A stretch of 64,000 bases of DNA from Terebella lapidaria. Lineage: Eukaryota > Annelida > Polychaeta > Terebellida > Terebellidae. The stretch is taken from positions 10,687,177 through 10,751,176 of the forward strand of contig OX424566.1 in NCBI GenBank assembly GCA_949152475.1, in the 5' to 3' direction. How positions within the stretch are numbered: position 1 is the first letter of the stretch; each line of letters starts with the position of its first letter. Under the pieces are notes generated by a model. It searched no databases and had not been told where the DNA came from. It saw only the letters and a program-made list of their open reading frames with translations. A program made the translations under genes and the position numbers. Shown in pieces: positions 46,739 to 60,023 of this stretch.

Positions 46739-47240
46739 ATTAGCCCAAGGGCTAAAAAAGGTTACCATACAATATGTTTTAGATATTAGCCTTTGTCCCG
46801 TGACCTTGAGAATAAGGTAATTGGTCAGTTCAAGGTCACGAGATTGCTCAATATATATAATTGATTCCTAAGCTGTAAAGTCGTGAATGAGTACGATAAA
46901 AGCCATTTTGTGATTTAGATCTTCAAAATGAGGTCAAGGGTCAAGTTTAAAATCATGAGAATATTCAGCATATATCATTTCCTCTATGTTCACAATAAAT
47001 TACTCTGTAATTAAGCTGTAAGTTCGATAATAAGCGAGATATTAGCCATTTTGTTGTTTGACCTTGAAAATGAGGTGGAAGGTCGAATACAAGGTTATGG
47101 CAATATTCAGCATATATCATTTTCTATATGCTTACAATTGATTCCTAAGCTGTAAAATCGATAATAGGTGAGATATTAGTCATTTTATCCTGTGACCTTG
47201 AAATTTAGATGAAATGTCAAATTCAAGATCATGGAAATAA

Positions 47241-47276
<36 letters not shown>

Positions 47277-47825
47277 CCTATATGTTCATAATTGATTCCT
47301 AAGCTGTAAAGTAGATAATAAGCGAGATATTAGCTATTTTGTGCACTTGACCTTGAAAATGAGGTCAGAGGTCAAATTCAAGGTCAAGAGAATATTCCGC
47401 ATATATCATTTCCTATATGTCCACAATTGATTTCTTAGCTGTAAAATCGATAAGTGAAATATTAGCCATTATGTCCTGTGACCTTCAAAATGAGATCAAA
47501 GGTCAAATTCAAGGTCATGACAATTATCTGCATATCATTTCCTATATGTTCATATTGATTCCTAAGATGTAAAGTCGATAACAAGCGAGATATTAGCCAC
47601 TTTGCCCTGTGACCTTGAAAATTAGGTCGAAGGTCAAACTCAAAGTCATCAGAATATTCGGCATATATCATTTCCTATATGGCCTAAATTGTTTCACAAA
47701 TATAACGCCATGTTTTTGAAAACATAGCAGATAAACCCGGCCCTTTTATGTGTAAGTGTTTTCGGTGGACCGACAATGCTGAATGTCAAGTACATTCTAA
47801 CACGCCGGTTAGACAAAAGTATGAT
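46739..47825. mobile_element. TCAAGGTCA-array element, copy B (no 3' tail)
   Basis: Starts TTAGCCCAAGGGCTAAAAAA followed by GGTTACC directly after copy A. It carries the satellite-like units with GATTCCTAAGCTGTAAAGTC and a (TA)n tract at 47248-47271. It breaks into other sequence near 47690. Confidence 0.5.
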
Positions 47826-48992
47826 TTAAAAATTAGCCAAAGGGCTAAGATAGGTTACCGGACAATTTTGGTTTTAAGCATTGGAGGTGACATATGATTT
47901 TGAGATTTACCAGTCAAGGTCATCTCTATGAATTTCAATGTCTCCTTTAGGTATGCTGCATATGACTTCATGTGTTCATAATACAAACATATAAGCTTTA
48001 TCAACAAGTATTTCGTGTATAGAGGCCAATTTCAGATTTTGGGATTTGTCCTTCAAGGTCGATAAGGTTAAGTCCAAGGACACCAAAAATGTGCCATTTA
48101 TACATGACTTTTTCATAGGCTCATACACAATCCTAACCTGTATTTGCAAAAGTTTATGCTTCAGAGGCCACTTTCAAGATTTCAAGCCAGACATTTAGCA
48201 CTCAAGGTCATCCAAGGTCAAAATCAAGGTCATCAAAAGTTGTTCCATATATGACTTCCTATATGTTCATAATGCAAACTGAAGCTCTATCTACATGCAT
48301 TTCATCTGTAGAGGCAAATTTGAGCATTTTTTACCCAAAAATGGCTGTTTTGACCTTTCAAGGTCATCCAAGGTCAAATTCAAGGTCACCACACAAGTCG
48401 CCATATATGACTTCCCATTTGAAAGTGCCAATATCTAAGCTCTATATTCAAGCGTACTATGAGTACAGTCATAGCAGCACCCATTATGAAGGAAAAAAGT
48501 GCCGACAATTTTTTTCAAAGGGTGAAAAAAAAAATTTTGCCTAGAAATTACCCAAAATGGATAGTAATGTGATTCGGGGCAAAACAAATTTTTTTTCGCC
48601 GATCCGTCAAAAATTCAAAATGGCCGCCACACGGAGACCAGCAGTTCAAGGGCAACAAAACTTATAACACATCATAAAGGTACATAAGGGGAATCTTTTG
48701 AAACACAAATCTCAAACTGATCAGACAGTTTTTGAGAAAATGGCCGCCAAAGTCCAAAATTGGCCATTTTTCGTAATAAATGGCCATCATTTTGAGAGAA
48801 ATGCGAAAACAAAAAAACTAAAAAAATAACCCCCTCTTGAAATATTTTTAGGCAGCTTTGTGCAAAATTTCAGGAAATTCCGCCTGTAAACTTTGAAGAT
48901 AAAAATGTGGACGGACGACGGACGGGCGACGGACGGACGATGGACGCATCGCGACGGCAATAGATTATCGGACCATAGGTCCGGTACCCTAA
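47826..48992. mobile_element. TCAAGGTCA-array element, copy C
   Basis: Starts with TTAGCCAAAGGGCTAAGATA and GGTTACCGGACAAT and ends in GACGGACG tracts, then GGACCATAGGTCC and CTAAAAA. It is the shortest copy here that appears to have both ends. Confidence 0.58.
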
Positions 48993-51090
48993 AAATACAA
49001 CGTACATGTGTTGACCTACGTCGATTTTATTTATCCATAGTCACTAAATTCGTGATCCGTAGTCCAGAGTGCATCCTTGATAATCGATTTTAGGCCTATA
49101 CTGATGGCCATTCATCTGTAGGTCCGTGTCTGTGATCTGTAGAATCCCCCCGGAAACGATTTTTACGCGTTACTGATGGCAGAAGCATGTGCAATAGTGT
49201 AATTTTGGTAAGAAATGGACATTATAGTTAGAAACAGAAATATAATCCCACAACTTTTGGAGATGTTTCTACTTGTGAGTGCCTTTATAGCCCTGGCTTA
49301 GTCCTAACTGCACAAGCAGATTGGATTCACCTAACAAATATTTTAATATTTATGAAGCATCTTGGCGAATATGTGAACTATACTCCCATTCTTGTAGTAC
49401 ATGTGTATGTCACAAATACTGGTAACTATTGAAGTGAAACAGACATATCAAGGTGTTACATTACACTGAAGAGTGGGCAATTATATATATATAGATCTAA
49501 TTTCCAACACACTTTTGACGCCCGTTGAAGAAGAAGAGAGTTGTGTAGAAATATCCTGAGATAACTCGGTGTAAATATCAAGTTGAAAGTGTCTAAATCT
49601 GAAGCATCCTCTTAAATTCAACTAATTTGCGTGAAAAAAGCAGTGTTTGAGAAGTTCAAATTTATAACTTGAAGCGTCATGGAATCCTCCTGCATTAGCG
49701 GAAATGGCTACAGGAAAAAAAGATTCAAAACGTGTCACGCACCACGCACTAGGGATGAACGTAAACGTACCCTAAAAGTGCAATATGTATGAACCGGATC
49801 TTCAGGGGACCAGGCAGAAAATTCGGTATGAACAAAACGTCGGTTCACTAGCATCGAGAATTTAAAGAGAGAACATCAATCATCTCGCCCCAAGCTAATA
49901 TCCAGCTGGTGAATAGATCACAACGAGTTTTTTGCACTTGGCTACAACGTATATAACTCAAATATATGTTTGAATATAAAACCCGGGCGTCAAATGACAT
50001 TTGAAACGAAAAAATCGGACTTCAAATGAAAATAACAGTATTCAGATTTACGTTTGAAATTGGGGCAGCACTCAATCACACAACTATGAACATTTCGTCA
50101 CCTCAGAGCAGAAAGGTCCTAATATCAATTTTGTTGAAACTCATTTTTTTTTGCATAATATGATAGAGATCGTAATAACGCATATTTAATTCTTATCAGG
50201 ACTTGAATATTATGATTATTGATCGAAATATCACTAAACACGAAGGATCGAGCTACACCTATATATGTGTAGATAGAATAGAAACGGCCTTTCTGTAAGT
50301 AATCCAGCAACCTATGATGTTGTAATACGTGCCAGGTTAGTTTATTTCGGCGAATGGATTCCATTCAGCAAACCGTTATTTTGAAATAAAATCATAATGA
50401 AAAACATTGTGATTGAAAGACACAAAGTATATAATTAAACAGATATTATCATCCCAATAAGGGCATAAGCAACACCTACGACCAAACCAATTTCTATGGG
50501 TTAAAAGGTCATATATCTGCAACTTCTCTGCAACTCATATATCTGACAATAATTCAGCTAGTCATTATGTATGATGACCAATATCCTTGCTGCTGTGGGC
50601 AGTTTTCTTTCAACGTCAAAATTCAAATAGATAAATGATATTCTAAAAAGGTATATACACCTCCTTTCAGGATACAATCAATGAGAATGATCCAGAGTTG
50701 AAATGTCCTATGTGCCAGTTGTGTCCTTATAGTTCTGAAAATTACCAATAGAGAAAAGGCCTGAGTGAAAATACGCGTTTATTTCTCTTCTGCTTATACC
50801 CAATTAAATGTTTTGCTCAATTTATACCATTATATGAGTTCACATGTTTATATTAACATGACAAAGTTAATCTGATAGATAGTTTAAGGGCTGTCCCCTA
50901 GTGATTAAGTAGATTTTATCTAATTTTAGTGCTGGCACCTAGTGAGTTTGCAGAGAGGTGATTCCCCCGTATAGGTTAAAGAAGTATGCTGAGTTGACTG
51001 TTCTGGAAAGATGTGAAAACCATGTTATTTTAGATTATAATAAACCATCTTCAAAAAGACATCTTCAAAACGTCTATATCATCAGAATAG
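48993..51090. other. AT-rich DNA without a recognised gene
   Basis: Contains the left copy of a direct repeat (49950-50110) whose partner is at 58310-58500. No coding sequence recognised. Confidence 0.45.
49950..50110. repeat. Direct repeat, left copy (partner 58310-58500)
   Basis: Shares GAAATTGGGGCAGCACTCA and TTCAAATGAAAATAACAG with 58310-58500 in the same orientation. The pair brackets the 51091-57951 element about 8.4 kb apart. Confidence 0.6.
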
Positions 51091-51129
51091 TACGGTGGAT
51101 CTTTACCGCCAATTATATTCGTGCATTTC

Positions 51130-51660
51130 TCACCCGGTCTATAATTTTCACCTCACAATATTCACCACGTTTATAATTTCCATCCCATCTATAATTATCA
51201 CCTCACAATATTCACCGAGTTTATAATATCCACCCCATCTATAATTACCACCTCAGAATTATCACCGCGTTCATAATTTCCACCCCATCAATAATTATCA
51301 TCTCACAATATTCACCGAGTTTAAAATATCCACCCCATCTATATTCATCACCTCACAATATTCACCGAGTTTATAATATCAACCCCATCTATAATTATCA
51401 CCTCATAATTTTCACCGCGTTTATTATTTCCACCCCATCTATAATTATCACCTCACAATATTCACCGAGTTCGAAATATCTACCCCATCTATAATTATCA
51501 CCTCACAATATTCACCGAGTTCAAAATATCCACCCCATCTATAATTATCACCTCACAATATTCACCGAGTTTATAATATCCACCCCATCTATATTATCAT
51601 CTCACAATTTTCACCCCGTTTATACGTTCCACCATGTTCATAATTATCACCTCACTTCAT
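51130..51660. repeat. 50-bp tandem array, left arm
   Basis: About ten units containing CCATCTATAATTATCACCTC, then ACAATATTCACCGAGTTTAT. The right arm has the complementary array. Confidence 0.88.
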
Positions 51661-52770
51661 GAACATGCATCCACAGCCCTAGAGCAACAAGATGCTTGTG
51701 TAAACGCCTCTATAGCTACCGCATTGAAGCGCATATAAGGACAGGTCCTAATATGCGCTTGGATTTGTGCGTTTTCACAATATATCGAAAATTCAAAACA
51801 TGTTCACTTATATGAAGACGGCATTTTATCCAGACACAAAAGATCCGTTCATTAATATATAAGGACACTATATGCACTACTATAAACTGAATAATTGGGG
51901 CCTAATTAAATTATTGGCGCAATTAATTTTGTCCCTTTGAGTAACACACAATTCCCTGTAGGTCTATAACACATACATTCAACATGAATACAATTTATTT
52001 CCAAGACCACAAGAATATTCGAGATTAATATGCTGAACATGGTATACGTAATGGTACATGCTACATGTGTTCTAGTTGCGTCATTTTTAAAAACTTATAA
52101 TCATCGACATGCAAAATGTCCTTATATGTGGGTCAGATGTTTTACAGGCAGTTTCTGAAGAAAGTTCAAATAATAAAGGACATGTTCTTATGTCCGGATA
52201 TAAGGAAGTTCTCATATATGAGGACATGTCCTTATATGCGCGTCAATACGGTACACAGAATGCCAAGAGTGTTCATACTAAGACTCAATGCACCAATTGA
52301 AATTCTGTACCCAGTAATGATTGTGATCAAATCATAATTATAAACTTATGGAGCAGAATTGGGGCCAAAATTAATGACATGTCATATTTTGCTATATTCA
52401 CTTTTTATTTCGAGATTATAGAAAGCTAAACTATCAATTGTAGACATGTGAACTTCAGATTGTAGAAAGCACGAACTACAATAGGTACATTATTTGTTTA
52501 AAACTCTAATATTTAAACTTTTTCGTCAAAATCAACAAACCATATGTGTGAAGAAAGAAAAATAAAATTTATATTTTAATAGTCTATGATTCAGTAAAAT
52601 ACAATAAAAAAACAACACTTTATATAAGTAGTTTTCTCCTTACGTAGTTCTATAGTTTATATGTTTCTGATTCACGTTCTGTCATTCATCCATTGACAAT
52701 TCGACATTCAGAAATCTATCTTCTGCATTTTGACATTTTGAAGTTCGTGTTGGAAAGTCTACAAATGACT

Positions 52771-55364
52771 CTCGCATGTGGAACAGAGGGCGCGTGAAGC
52801 GATAGGAGTTTTGTTAATGTGAAACCAAATACTCCCTCATGCTATGCCACCCACACACAAAGACGGTTCACTCGCGGGGAAAAACTTGAATGCCTATCGG
52901 TATGCATCATGATGATGATAGTGTTTGTGAATGGGAATAACCATGATAACTAGGCATATATTTCCTACATCCAAAACATTATATTTAAAAATTAATATAT
53001 CATTGTAAGTTATGCAAGTTACGTGTGTGCTTCTTCCTATTTTGTCATGTCCATTCATGTCATGTTCATTCCTTTATTCATTTCATTTTTGCAATACTTT
53101 TTGAAAGAAAAAGTTTTGGAGACATCTAATTTAGTGTATATCAACAACAACAACAACAACAACAACCGCAAGTTCACGACGAGTTGTTTTTTTTAGTTTC
53201 GCGGAAATATATTTATTCTGGATTCTATGCACATAATGGTGATAAGATGGCATATAAATATGGTCACTCATTGGGATTGGTTTATTTTTTTAAAAATCAT
53301 AATTCAGGGAAAAATATCATGTGCAAGAACATACTAAAAGTTTTGTGATGAGAAAGAATCACCAAAAATTGTGTGTTTACCACAATATTCATGACAAAGA
53401 ACCCTTGCGATGGACCGTGGAAAGATGTTTATTCCACAGTCAGACTCAACAAGACAAGCAATAATATCAGTACATTATAAAAATAGAATATATTTTCAAA
53501 ATTCAGTTACACTTCAATATTATCAATTAACAAGCTAACCCCTACACAAATGAATCATACAAGGGAAGTTTCAGACAACTGAGGCCAAGAGAATGAAGTA
53601 CAGTAAATAGCTGAACACGAATGAAATTAGGTTCATCCTACAAATACTAGCACATGTATAAATGCCTTGTCCACATATTCGTAAAAAACTGTTTATCAGA
53701 AAATGATAACTTACTGTGCTTATGTTATTAACTGAACCAAACTACATGTAAATTTCACAGACCACGCAGGTCTGACACACATACATGTCTAAGCACGCTG
53801 CTAACACAGCTTGGAAATTCATGAAGTCCAAAATAGCTATTTAAATGTGTTTCTGCACTGAATACATTGTCTGTAATAGATATATTGTTTGAATCAGGTA
53901 TATTATCTCTACCATAGCATTCCAACATATTACTGCATATATCACAAACATATTAGTCTGTTATGAATGTGATCAATGTGTATACATGTTCTTGGAAAAT
54001 TTCAACTTTAAAACTTTGTGAAACCATCATTGAGCATCAAATCCTATACTACATGTATGGAATGCTTCTGAACATGAACAAAACATACTTCATCATACCA
54101 AGTACATACCGGGTATGCATTTACATTTTTACTACCAAACTCATTATTTATCACACTATCAGCTCAAAGTTCAAGATGTTGAAGACAACATCTTGAGTGT
54201 CACCCCCTTTCAGTCAGCCTTCGATCAGGAGCCATGCCTCCTTCAGTTCGCCTGTGATCTTGAGTCTTGATGCTGATTTCAGTCAGTCGATTATCTTGAC
54301 TTCAGGCCATAACATCAGTCATCACCTAACAAAAATTTGAAAGAAACATTTTGAATTCCAATACACATGTATGCAACTATCAGGTCATAACTTGATCATT
54401 TTATTATATTTATATAACAAAAATGCAGAATATCTTGGATGATAAACTTTAACAATTTGTAATTCACCTGTCAAAAATCATCAATTGCAGAGTTAATGCG
54501 TCCAATGGCGCCCCCACTTGCACCTGAAAAGTGGAAAAAAAAATATCCAGTACAAATGTATATTTATAGGCTATTACTATGTGGCGATTTCACCCAAAGA
54601 TCACGGCAGGAGATTCTTTGTAAACACTACTCTTGTTTTGGCCGCTTCGTATTCGAAGCATGTGCGCTACATAGCAACGCCCTCTAATCCTCTCGCTCCA
54701 TTGTACTGTAACAATGGTCTTACGTCATCCCTCGTGTCTCGTTCCTTTAGGGGTTATGAATACTCTGAAGCCGTCTTGTTCAGTGGAGTTGTCTCAGTGC
54801 TGGCAAGGCGAGAGGACGACGGAGGGCTCGGGTATGAGCTCTACGTCCGTACTCACTGGCTGAGGCCCGCGGGGGCCCTTGGGACTATTCCCATAGGAGG
54901 CCCAGGAGGGAGACCGTGATGATTTGGGGCCCTGTGATCACCGATCTCTCGCCCTGGGATGGTGTGACACAGGCTCCGGCAGACCGTCGGGCTGTCCAGG
55001 GTTCCACCCCTGTGGCAGTGCCGTCGGCGAGGCCGGCGAGCAACATGCCCACGTGTGCGAGTTCTGTGGTGCCGCTCCCATGGCATCTCAGGCTCTGCAT
55101 TCGGCAACATTACCACAACTAATGTATATGTTGTATGTGATGATGTTGATAATGATGTGTTATGATGTGATGTAGATCTATGATCGGCTGGACTCGTCTG
55201 GACGGACTGTTACCTGGTTGTGGTTCTAGTAATTACGACGCCCGCCGCGTGCACCCTGTGTGCTGTGGGCGTCGAACGTTACAACTAGTACATGGATAAA
55301 CAAATAGTAGTATTTTATTTTCAAAATCTACAGAATGGATCTAAACATATAATGGGCACAAGAT
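52771..55364. other. Centre of the fold-back element, left part
   Basis: AT-rich to about 54690 with a (CAA)n tract at 53142-53167, then a G+C-rich stretch (about 54690-55270). That stretch contains frames on both strands; one plus-strand frame has GCPGFHPCG and HVCEFCGAA, a possible zinc-binding Cys pattern. Its end (about 55225-55295) folds as a hairpin around CGACGCCC / GGGCGTCG. No gene model can be supported. Confidence 0.35.
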
Positions 55365-56566
55365 CATGGTGGCTAGGCATTACGCGTTATTCAGGGAGTG
55401 CCGTGTAAAATCGCGAGTATTACGCGTTATTCGTGAGGAAATTGCACAGGAAACGACATAGGTCCCCATTTCAAATGAGGTGAGTTCATGAAAAAGTTCA
55501 TTTACTTCCTAAAATTCTGTATCCACGGAACATCCCAATGAGCAAACATATATCCACGAAAATGGACACACAGTTCGTGACATCACCCGCATGCTTGCGA
55601 CTTGTTTGTGAAATATCATCGGCTGTCAATTGAAACCAACAAAGTGCATGTTGGTAAATCATAGAATGCTCGCAGATAATCTTTCTTTATTGTTACATCA
55701 TGCAACCAGTTGTTTTTATCGAGTATTTTATGAAATGAGAAGCTTTTTATGGTTTACGCGTATCAGCCTGAGGGTGGAAATCTACACACGCGTCACAGCA
55801 TGAGGAAACATGTGAGTGTTGTCGGGGATGGTCGAGGTTGCAATGCATACACAAATATTTTTAAGTATGATTTGAGGCTGTACATGTTCCAATGATGATA
55901 CTTCTCACTTATCGTTATCCTCCATATGTTCCTCCCAATCTTCATGAATCTGAAATTGACAATACTAAGAGCTTTTCGTGTCTTTTACACAAAAGCTCAC
56001 CAAGTGAAAACAATATCCCTTGAACTTGAATTTATCCCATCAATTGAGCAGTAAAAACTGGAGAAAAATTCGCATTAAAAAAGAAATATCCCAACCATAA
56101 CAAAATATTTACTCATGCACATACGCGTAATGCCCTCACACAAATCGCGTGAAGTATAGCAAATAAACAATTGACACATTCAACCTAGATTAGTGGCACT
56201 TGCGACCATTGTGAAACATTTTCAAGACAGGCACACGTGAAGCCCATAATATCAATATTATAGAACTCTCATTCTTTTCACAATAATGCCGATATATAAC
56301 ATTTTTCAACCCCAAAACCGAGGAGAGCGGCTGTCGAAGCAACATTGACAGATATTGTGCAGCCGAAGGTATCGCTACTCAACAACAATCATGAATAATA
56401 TTCCGTGCAAAACCAAATCCGACATTTCAAAACCGTAAAATTAGTGAAATTGTATGTATTTCCTGCTAGAAGTTAACCAGAGGCTGCCATTTCCTCATGA
56501 ATAATGCGTAATACTCATGATTTTACGCGGCACTCCCCGAATAACGCGTAACGCCTAGCCACCGTG
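55365..56566. mobile_element. Inverted-repeat element nested in the fold-back
   Basis: Ends CAYGGTGGCTAGGC are mirrored, and the inverted similarity runs for about 75 bp, including ATTACGCGTTATTC and GAGTGCCGYGTAAAATC. Interior is AT-rich and non-coding. No clear target duplication. Confidence 0.72.
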
Positions 56567-56708
56567 ACGATGGACGTTCGCTTCGTTTTCGCCTTCGCCG
56601 ATTACAAGCCTATAAGCCCTAATTATCGCCCAGACACCACATTTCGGAGATTAAATTCAACAAAATAAATTGATTGAGTACTTCGAAAACGTGAAAAGTA
56701 GAACTCAC

Positions 56709-56879
56709 CGTTAATTTTCTTTTCATTAAGTATCTTTTGGCGGAGTAAAAACGGCTGGTAGATGGGTACAACATGAAAGTTTTGTCGAAGTCGGCTGTGC
56801 AGACACTATTGACAATCCATCGCCAGCCAGGAGCTTTTGCGCCGGCAGGGAGGCAGCATAAGGGAGCATTTAGTTTCAC
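56709..56879 (-). CDS. Possible exon with an MBD-like pattern
   Basis: Minus-strand frame of 57 codons ending at a strong donor (ACG|GTGAGT). It reads PGWRWIVNSV and then FMLYPSTSRFYSAKRYL, which recalls the methyl-CpG-binding (MBD/TAM) pattern of a GW start followed by a P....F.S...L ending. The domain would be short. No ATG or convincing acceptor precedes it, and no downstream exon was found. It could be a relic of a gene carried by the fold-back element, a host exon, or chance. Confidence 0.25.
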
Positions 56880-57374
56880 ACTCCTCTAACATACTTCGCG
56901 ACATACTTCATGACATACTTCGTGACATACTTCAAGACTTCCAAATACGAACTTTCAAACATGAACTTTCAAACACGAACTTTGGAAATACAAAAGATAG
57001 ATTTGTGAATGTGGAATTAGCAATAGGTAAATGACAAAACCTGAATTATACACATGCAAGGTGTTGAAATACGGAAGAAGAAAACAAGTTATATAAAGTT
57101 TTCTTTGTATTTTACTGGATTGAACAATGAAATATACATTTTATTTTCCTTTCTTCACACATGTGGGTTGTTTATTTTTGAAATGTTTAAACATTAAAGT
57201 TTAAATGATAAAGTTTCAAACAGAGAATGTGCCTATTGTTGTATGTGTTTTCTACAATCTGAAGTTTACATGTCTTTAATTGATAGTTTAGCATTCTATA
57301 ATCTCAAGGTAAAATTGAATATAGCAAAATATAACATGTGATTAATTTTGGCCCCAATTCTGCTCCATATAAAC

Positions 57375-57925
57375 TCGGTGATAATTCTGAGGTGTTAATT
57401 ATAGACGGGGTGGAAATTATGAATGGGGTGAAAATTGTGAGGTGATAACTATAGACGGGGTGGAAATTATAAACGGGGTGGAAATTGTGAGGTGATAATT
57501 ATAAACGGGGTGTAAATTATAAACGCGGTGATAATTATGAGGTGATTATTATGAACGGGGTGGAAATTATAAACGGGGTGAAAATTGTGAGGTGATAATT
57601 ATAAACGGGGTGGAAATTATAAACGCGGTGATAATTCTGAGGTGGTAATTATGAACGGGTGGAAATTATAAACGGGGTGAAAATTGTGAGGTGACAATTA
57701 TAAACGAGGTGAAAATTATAAACGCGGTGATAATTCTGAGGTGATAATTATGAAGGGGGTGGAAATTTTAAACGGGGTGAAAATTGTGAGGTGATAATTA
57801 TAAACGGGGTGGAAATTATAAACGCGGTGATTATTCTGAGGTGATAATTATGAACGGGGTGGAAATTATAAATGCGGTGAATGTTATGAGGTGGTAATTA
57901 TAAATGGGGTGAGAAATACACGAGC
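57375..57925. repeat. 50-bp tandem array, right arm (inverted)
   Basis: About eleven units built on GAGGTGATAATTATAAACGG and GGTGGAAATTATAAACGC, complementary to the array at 51130-51660. Confidence 0.88.
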
Positions 57926-58057
57926 GTAATTGGCGGTAATGAGCCACCGTAGAACAGTGCACTTAGGCCCTTTCTGTTCTGAGGTGACGATTTATGATTG
58001 TCTGCTTAGCGTCCTAGTAATCGATAATAATATAACAATAATATGATTTTTTTGTGG

Positions 58058-58152
58058 GTGATATGGTTATGTGAGGCCCGTTTTGAATGATCTGAAGCCC
58101 GACATGGAGGGCTTCAAATCATCCAACAGGGCCTCAAATAACCATAATGCAC
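58058..58152. repeat. Long hairpin (fold-back)
   Basis: Arms of about 43 bp, GTGATATGGTTAT through CTGAAGCCC (58058-58100) and the mirrored GGGCTTCAAATCATCC through CCATAATGCAC (58109-58152), separated by 8 bp. Resembles a small fold-back MITE. Confidence 0.7.
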
Positions 58153-58309
58153 AAGAAAACATATTTTTCCTATTATTACCGATCAACCAAGTTTTATTCG
58201 GTGTCGGGTATATTTATATTCTTTTTATTGAATGAAACAAGACGAAACAAGCCTTATATGGTGAACACTGAACAGACTGCATCGTGGCGTTCTTTTCGGC
58301 TTGTCTTCG

Positions 58310-58500
58310 CCGTAATTAGCTCACATACACGTTTGAACATAAAACACGGACGTCAAATGTAATTTGAAACTTCAAATGAAAATAACAGCTTGCGGGCATC
58401 AAATGACGTTTGAAACGAAAAATCAGACTTATGAAAATAACGGCTTATATCTTTATGTTTGAAATTGGGGCAGCACTCATTCACACAGCCATAAACAGAC
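58310..58500. repeat. Direct repeat, right copy
   Basis: Partner of 49950-50110, with an internal partial doubling of the TCAAATGACGTTTGAAACG part. Confidence 0.6.
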
Positions 58501-58763
58501 ATGATTGCCTGCTTAGCGTCTTTTTAATCTGTAATACTGTTCATTCGATCATTCTTAAAAACAATAGGTTTCGTGTGACGGTCTTTCTCATCGAGCCTGT
58601 GCGATTTCTTCATCATTCACATAGAGGGCTCACAATCCATGTGTGCTGAACAGGCTAACTTGAGCAGAAAATGTGTCGCCAATCGATCAATGTGGTAGCT
58701 ATGGCAACCCAAACAGATTGGTGTCGGGATGGGGGCGGTTGGTGATGGGTGAGGGGTTGGTGG

Positions 58764-59649
58764 CAGAGGCGGATCCCGGAATTTTGATTATGGGGCGCAA
58801 ACAAAATACATGCGGTCCGTACGCCCCCCCCCCCCCGCCCCCCCCCCCCGAGAAAAATTAGCATTTTTGTTTTTGTTTTATGAGAGCATAATTGGGGTGG
58901 TTTCTGGAGACGTTTCTGGAACTCTTGGATGCCTATTTCGTGTACTAATCAGGGACGAGTACAGGGTGCTTGGTTCCAGGTTGTGTGTGTGTGTGTGTGG
59001 GGGGGGGGGGGGGGTGGTTGCGTCGTAAGCCCCCTTTAGTAATTGAAGTAGTATGAATGTATATCATACTAAATGCAAAAAGTAGTGCATCCAGGGGGAG
59101 ATCCAGGATTTAAAGGAATGGACCAATGCGAGCCCGGCAAGCACCTCGCGGCTGGGGGTCTGGGGTCCGCTGAAAGGCCCCAGAAGACAGTGCCCTTTTC
59201 ATGTTCTGTAGTAGCTTCGTGGCCTCTCCTGAGTATAAATTTCACACAAACTCACTAAAACCACCTTTTTTAATCAAGCAATTTTTTAATCAAGCAAATC
59301 CAGACTAATTATTTTTATCACCACAATACCGAATAATGCCAATGCCAAATTTATCATATCTCACAGCATTTGGTGACAAAAATGCATCAGAACTAATATT
59401 ATATTCCCCATACATGTGCGCCATATCGCAATCAAGTATTTGATTTTTTCTGTATTTGACATTTCTGTACCGACACTATATTTATACTATATTACCGATA
59501 CTATATTTATATTATCTATATCAAATCTAGGGCCTTTTTTGTTACCTCTGTCTCTCTCTCACTCTCTCTTTCTTTCTCTCTCTCTCTTTTTCTCATTTTA
59601 GGGGGGGGGGGGGGGGCGCCGGGGGCACCGCCCCCTGGATCCGCCTATG
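58764..59649. mobile_element. hAT-like non-autonomous element, CAGAGGCGGATCC ends
   Basis: The left end CAGAGGCGGATCC is mirrored by GGATCCGCCTATG. CAG-starting ends with GGCGGATCC are common in hAT-like elements of animals. An 8 bp duplication is not clear. Long G/C runs (58825-58849, 58999-59015, 59601-59616) and a (CT)n tract lie inside. A fragment near 59090 (GGGGGAGATCCAGGATTT) suggests a second related insertion. Confidence 0.5.
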
Positions 59650-60017
59650 GGTGGAATGTGGGCCAATGAATACGGGGCAGCCGAAACCATGCATGGCGAA
59701 TCATTCAATGGCATTGAATAGAAATAGTCTATTTATATTTCGTAGCTGATAGCATTGAAATAGAAATGATGAGTGTGGCTTCTTTCATTCGTCTCCCTGT
59801 ATCACGGTGGTAGGACCACACGCGTTGTTGCAGCCGAGTGTTCTTATTGTACGCATTCTGGAAGTAAGCAACGCATTCTTGCATCGAATTCGTAGCAAAA
59901 AGAATGTGTTGATATCCGTTTAAATTATTCTTTTCCAATCAGTAAATGAGCAGCTTGAGCAAAAATAACTAAACCACGTCTTGTGACAATCATTAATCAA
60001 TAATTATGACATGCATT
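59650..60017. other. AT-rich DNA without a recognised gene
   Basis: Nothing recognisable on either strand. Confidence 0.45.
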
Positions 60018-60023
60018 CGTATT

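Larger units (their letters stand above)
51091..57951. mobile_element. Large fold-back element, 6.9 kb, TACGGTGG ends
   Basis: The left end reads TACGGTGGATCTTTACCGCC, and the complement of the right end reads TACGGTGGCTCATTACCGCC; similarity continues to TTTCTCACCC. The mirrored arms then carry 50-bp arrays and about 450 bp of unique sequence (52343-52770 against 56930-57369). Flanks GAATAG (51085-51090) and GAACAG (57952-57957) could be a 6 bp duplication with one change. The left arm has about 680 bp extra (51660-52340). The middle holds another inverted-repeat element. No transposase was recognised, so superfamily is open. Confidence 0.7.

Noticed and set aside
54181-54330. Small minus-strand exon candidate
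   Set aside because: Short hydrophilic frame with stops just upstream and no convincing acceptor.
54853-55175. Overlapping frames on both strands in the G+C-rich island as a gene
   Set aside because: Open frames in both directions reflect base composition; only a weak Cys pattern stands out, so it is kept as an observation only.
51091-57951. Polinton-type element, because of the 6 bp flank and long inverted repeats
   Set aside because: It is short, the tips are TACGGTGG, and no polymerase, integrase or capsid-like frame was seen.
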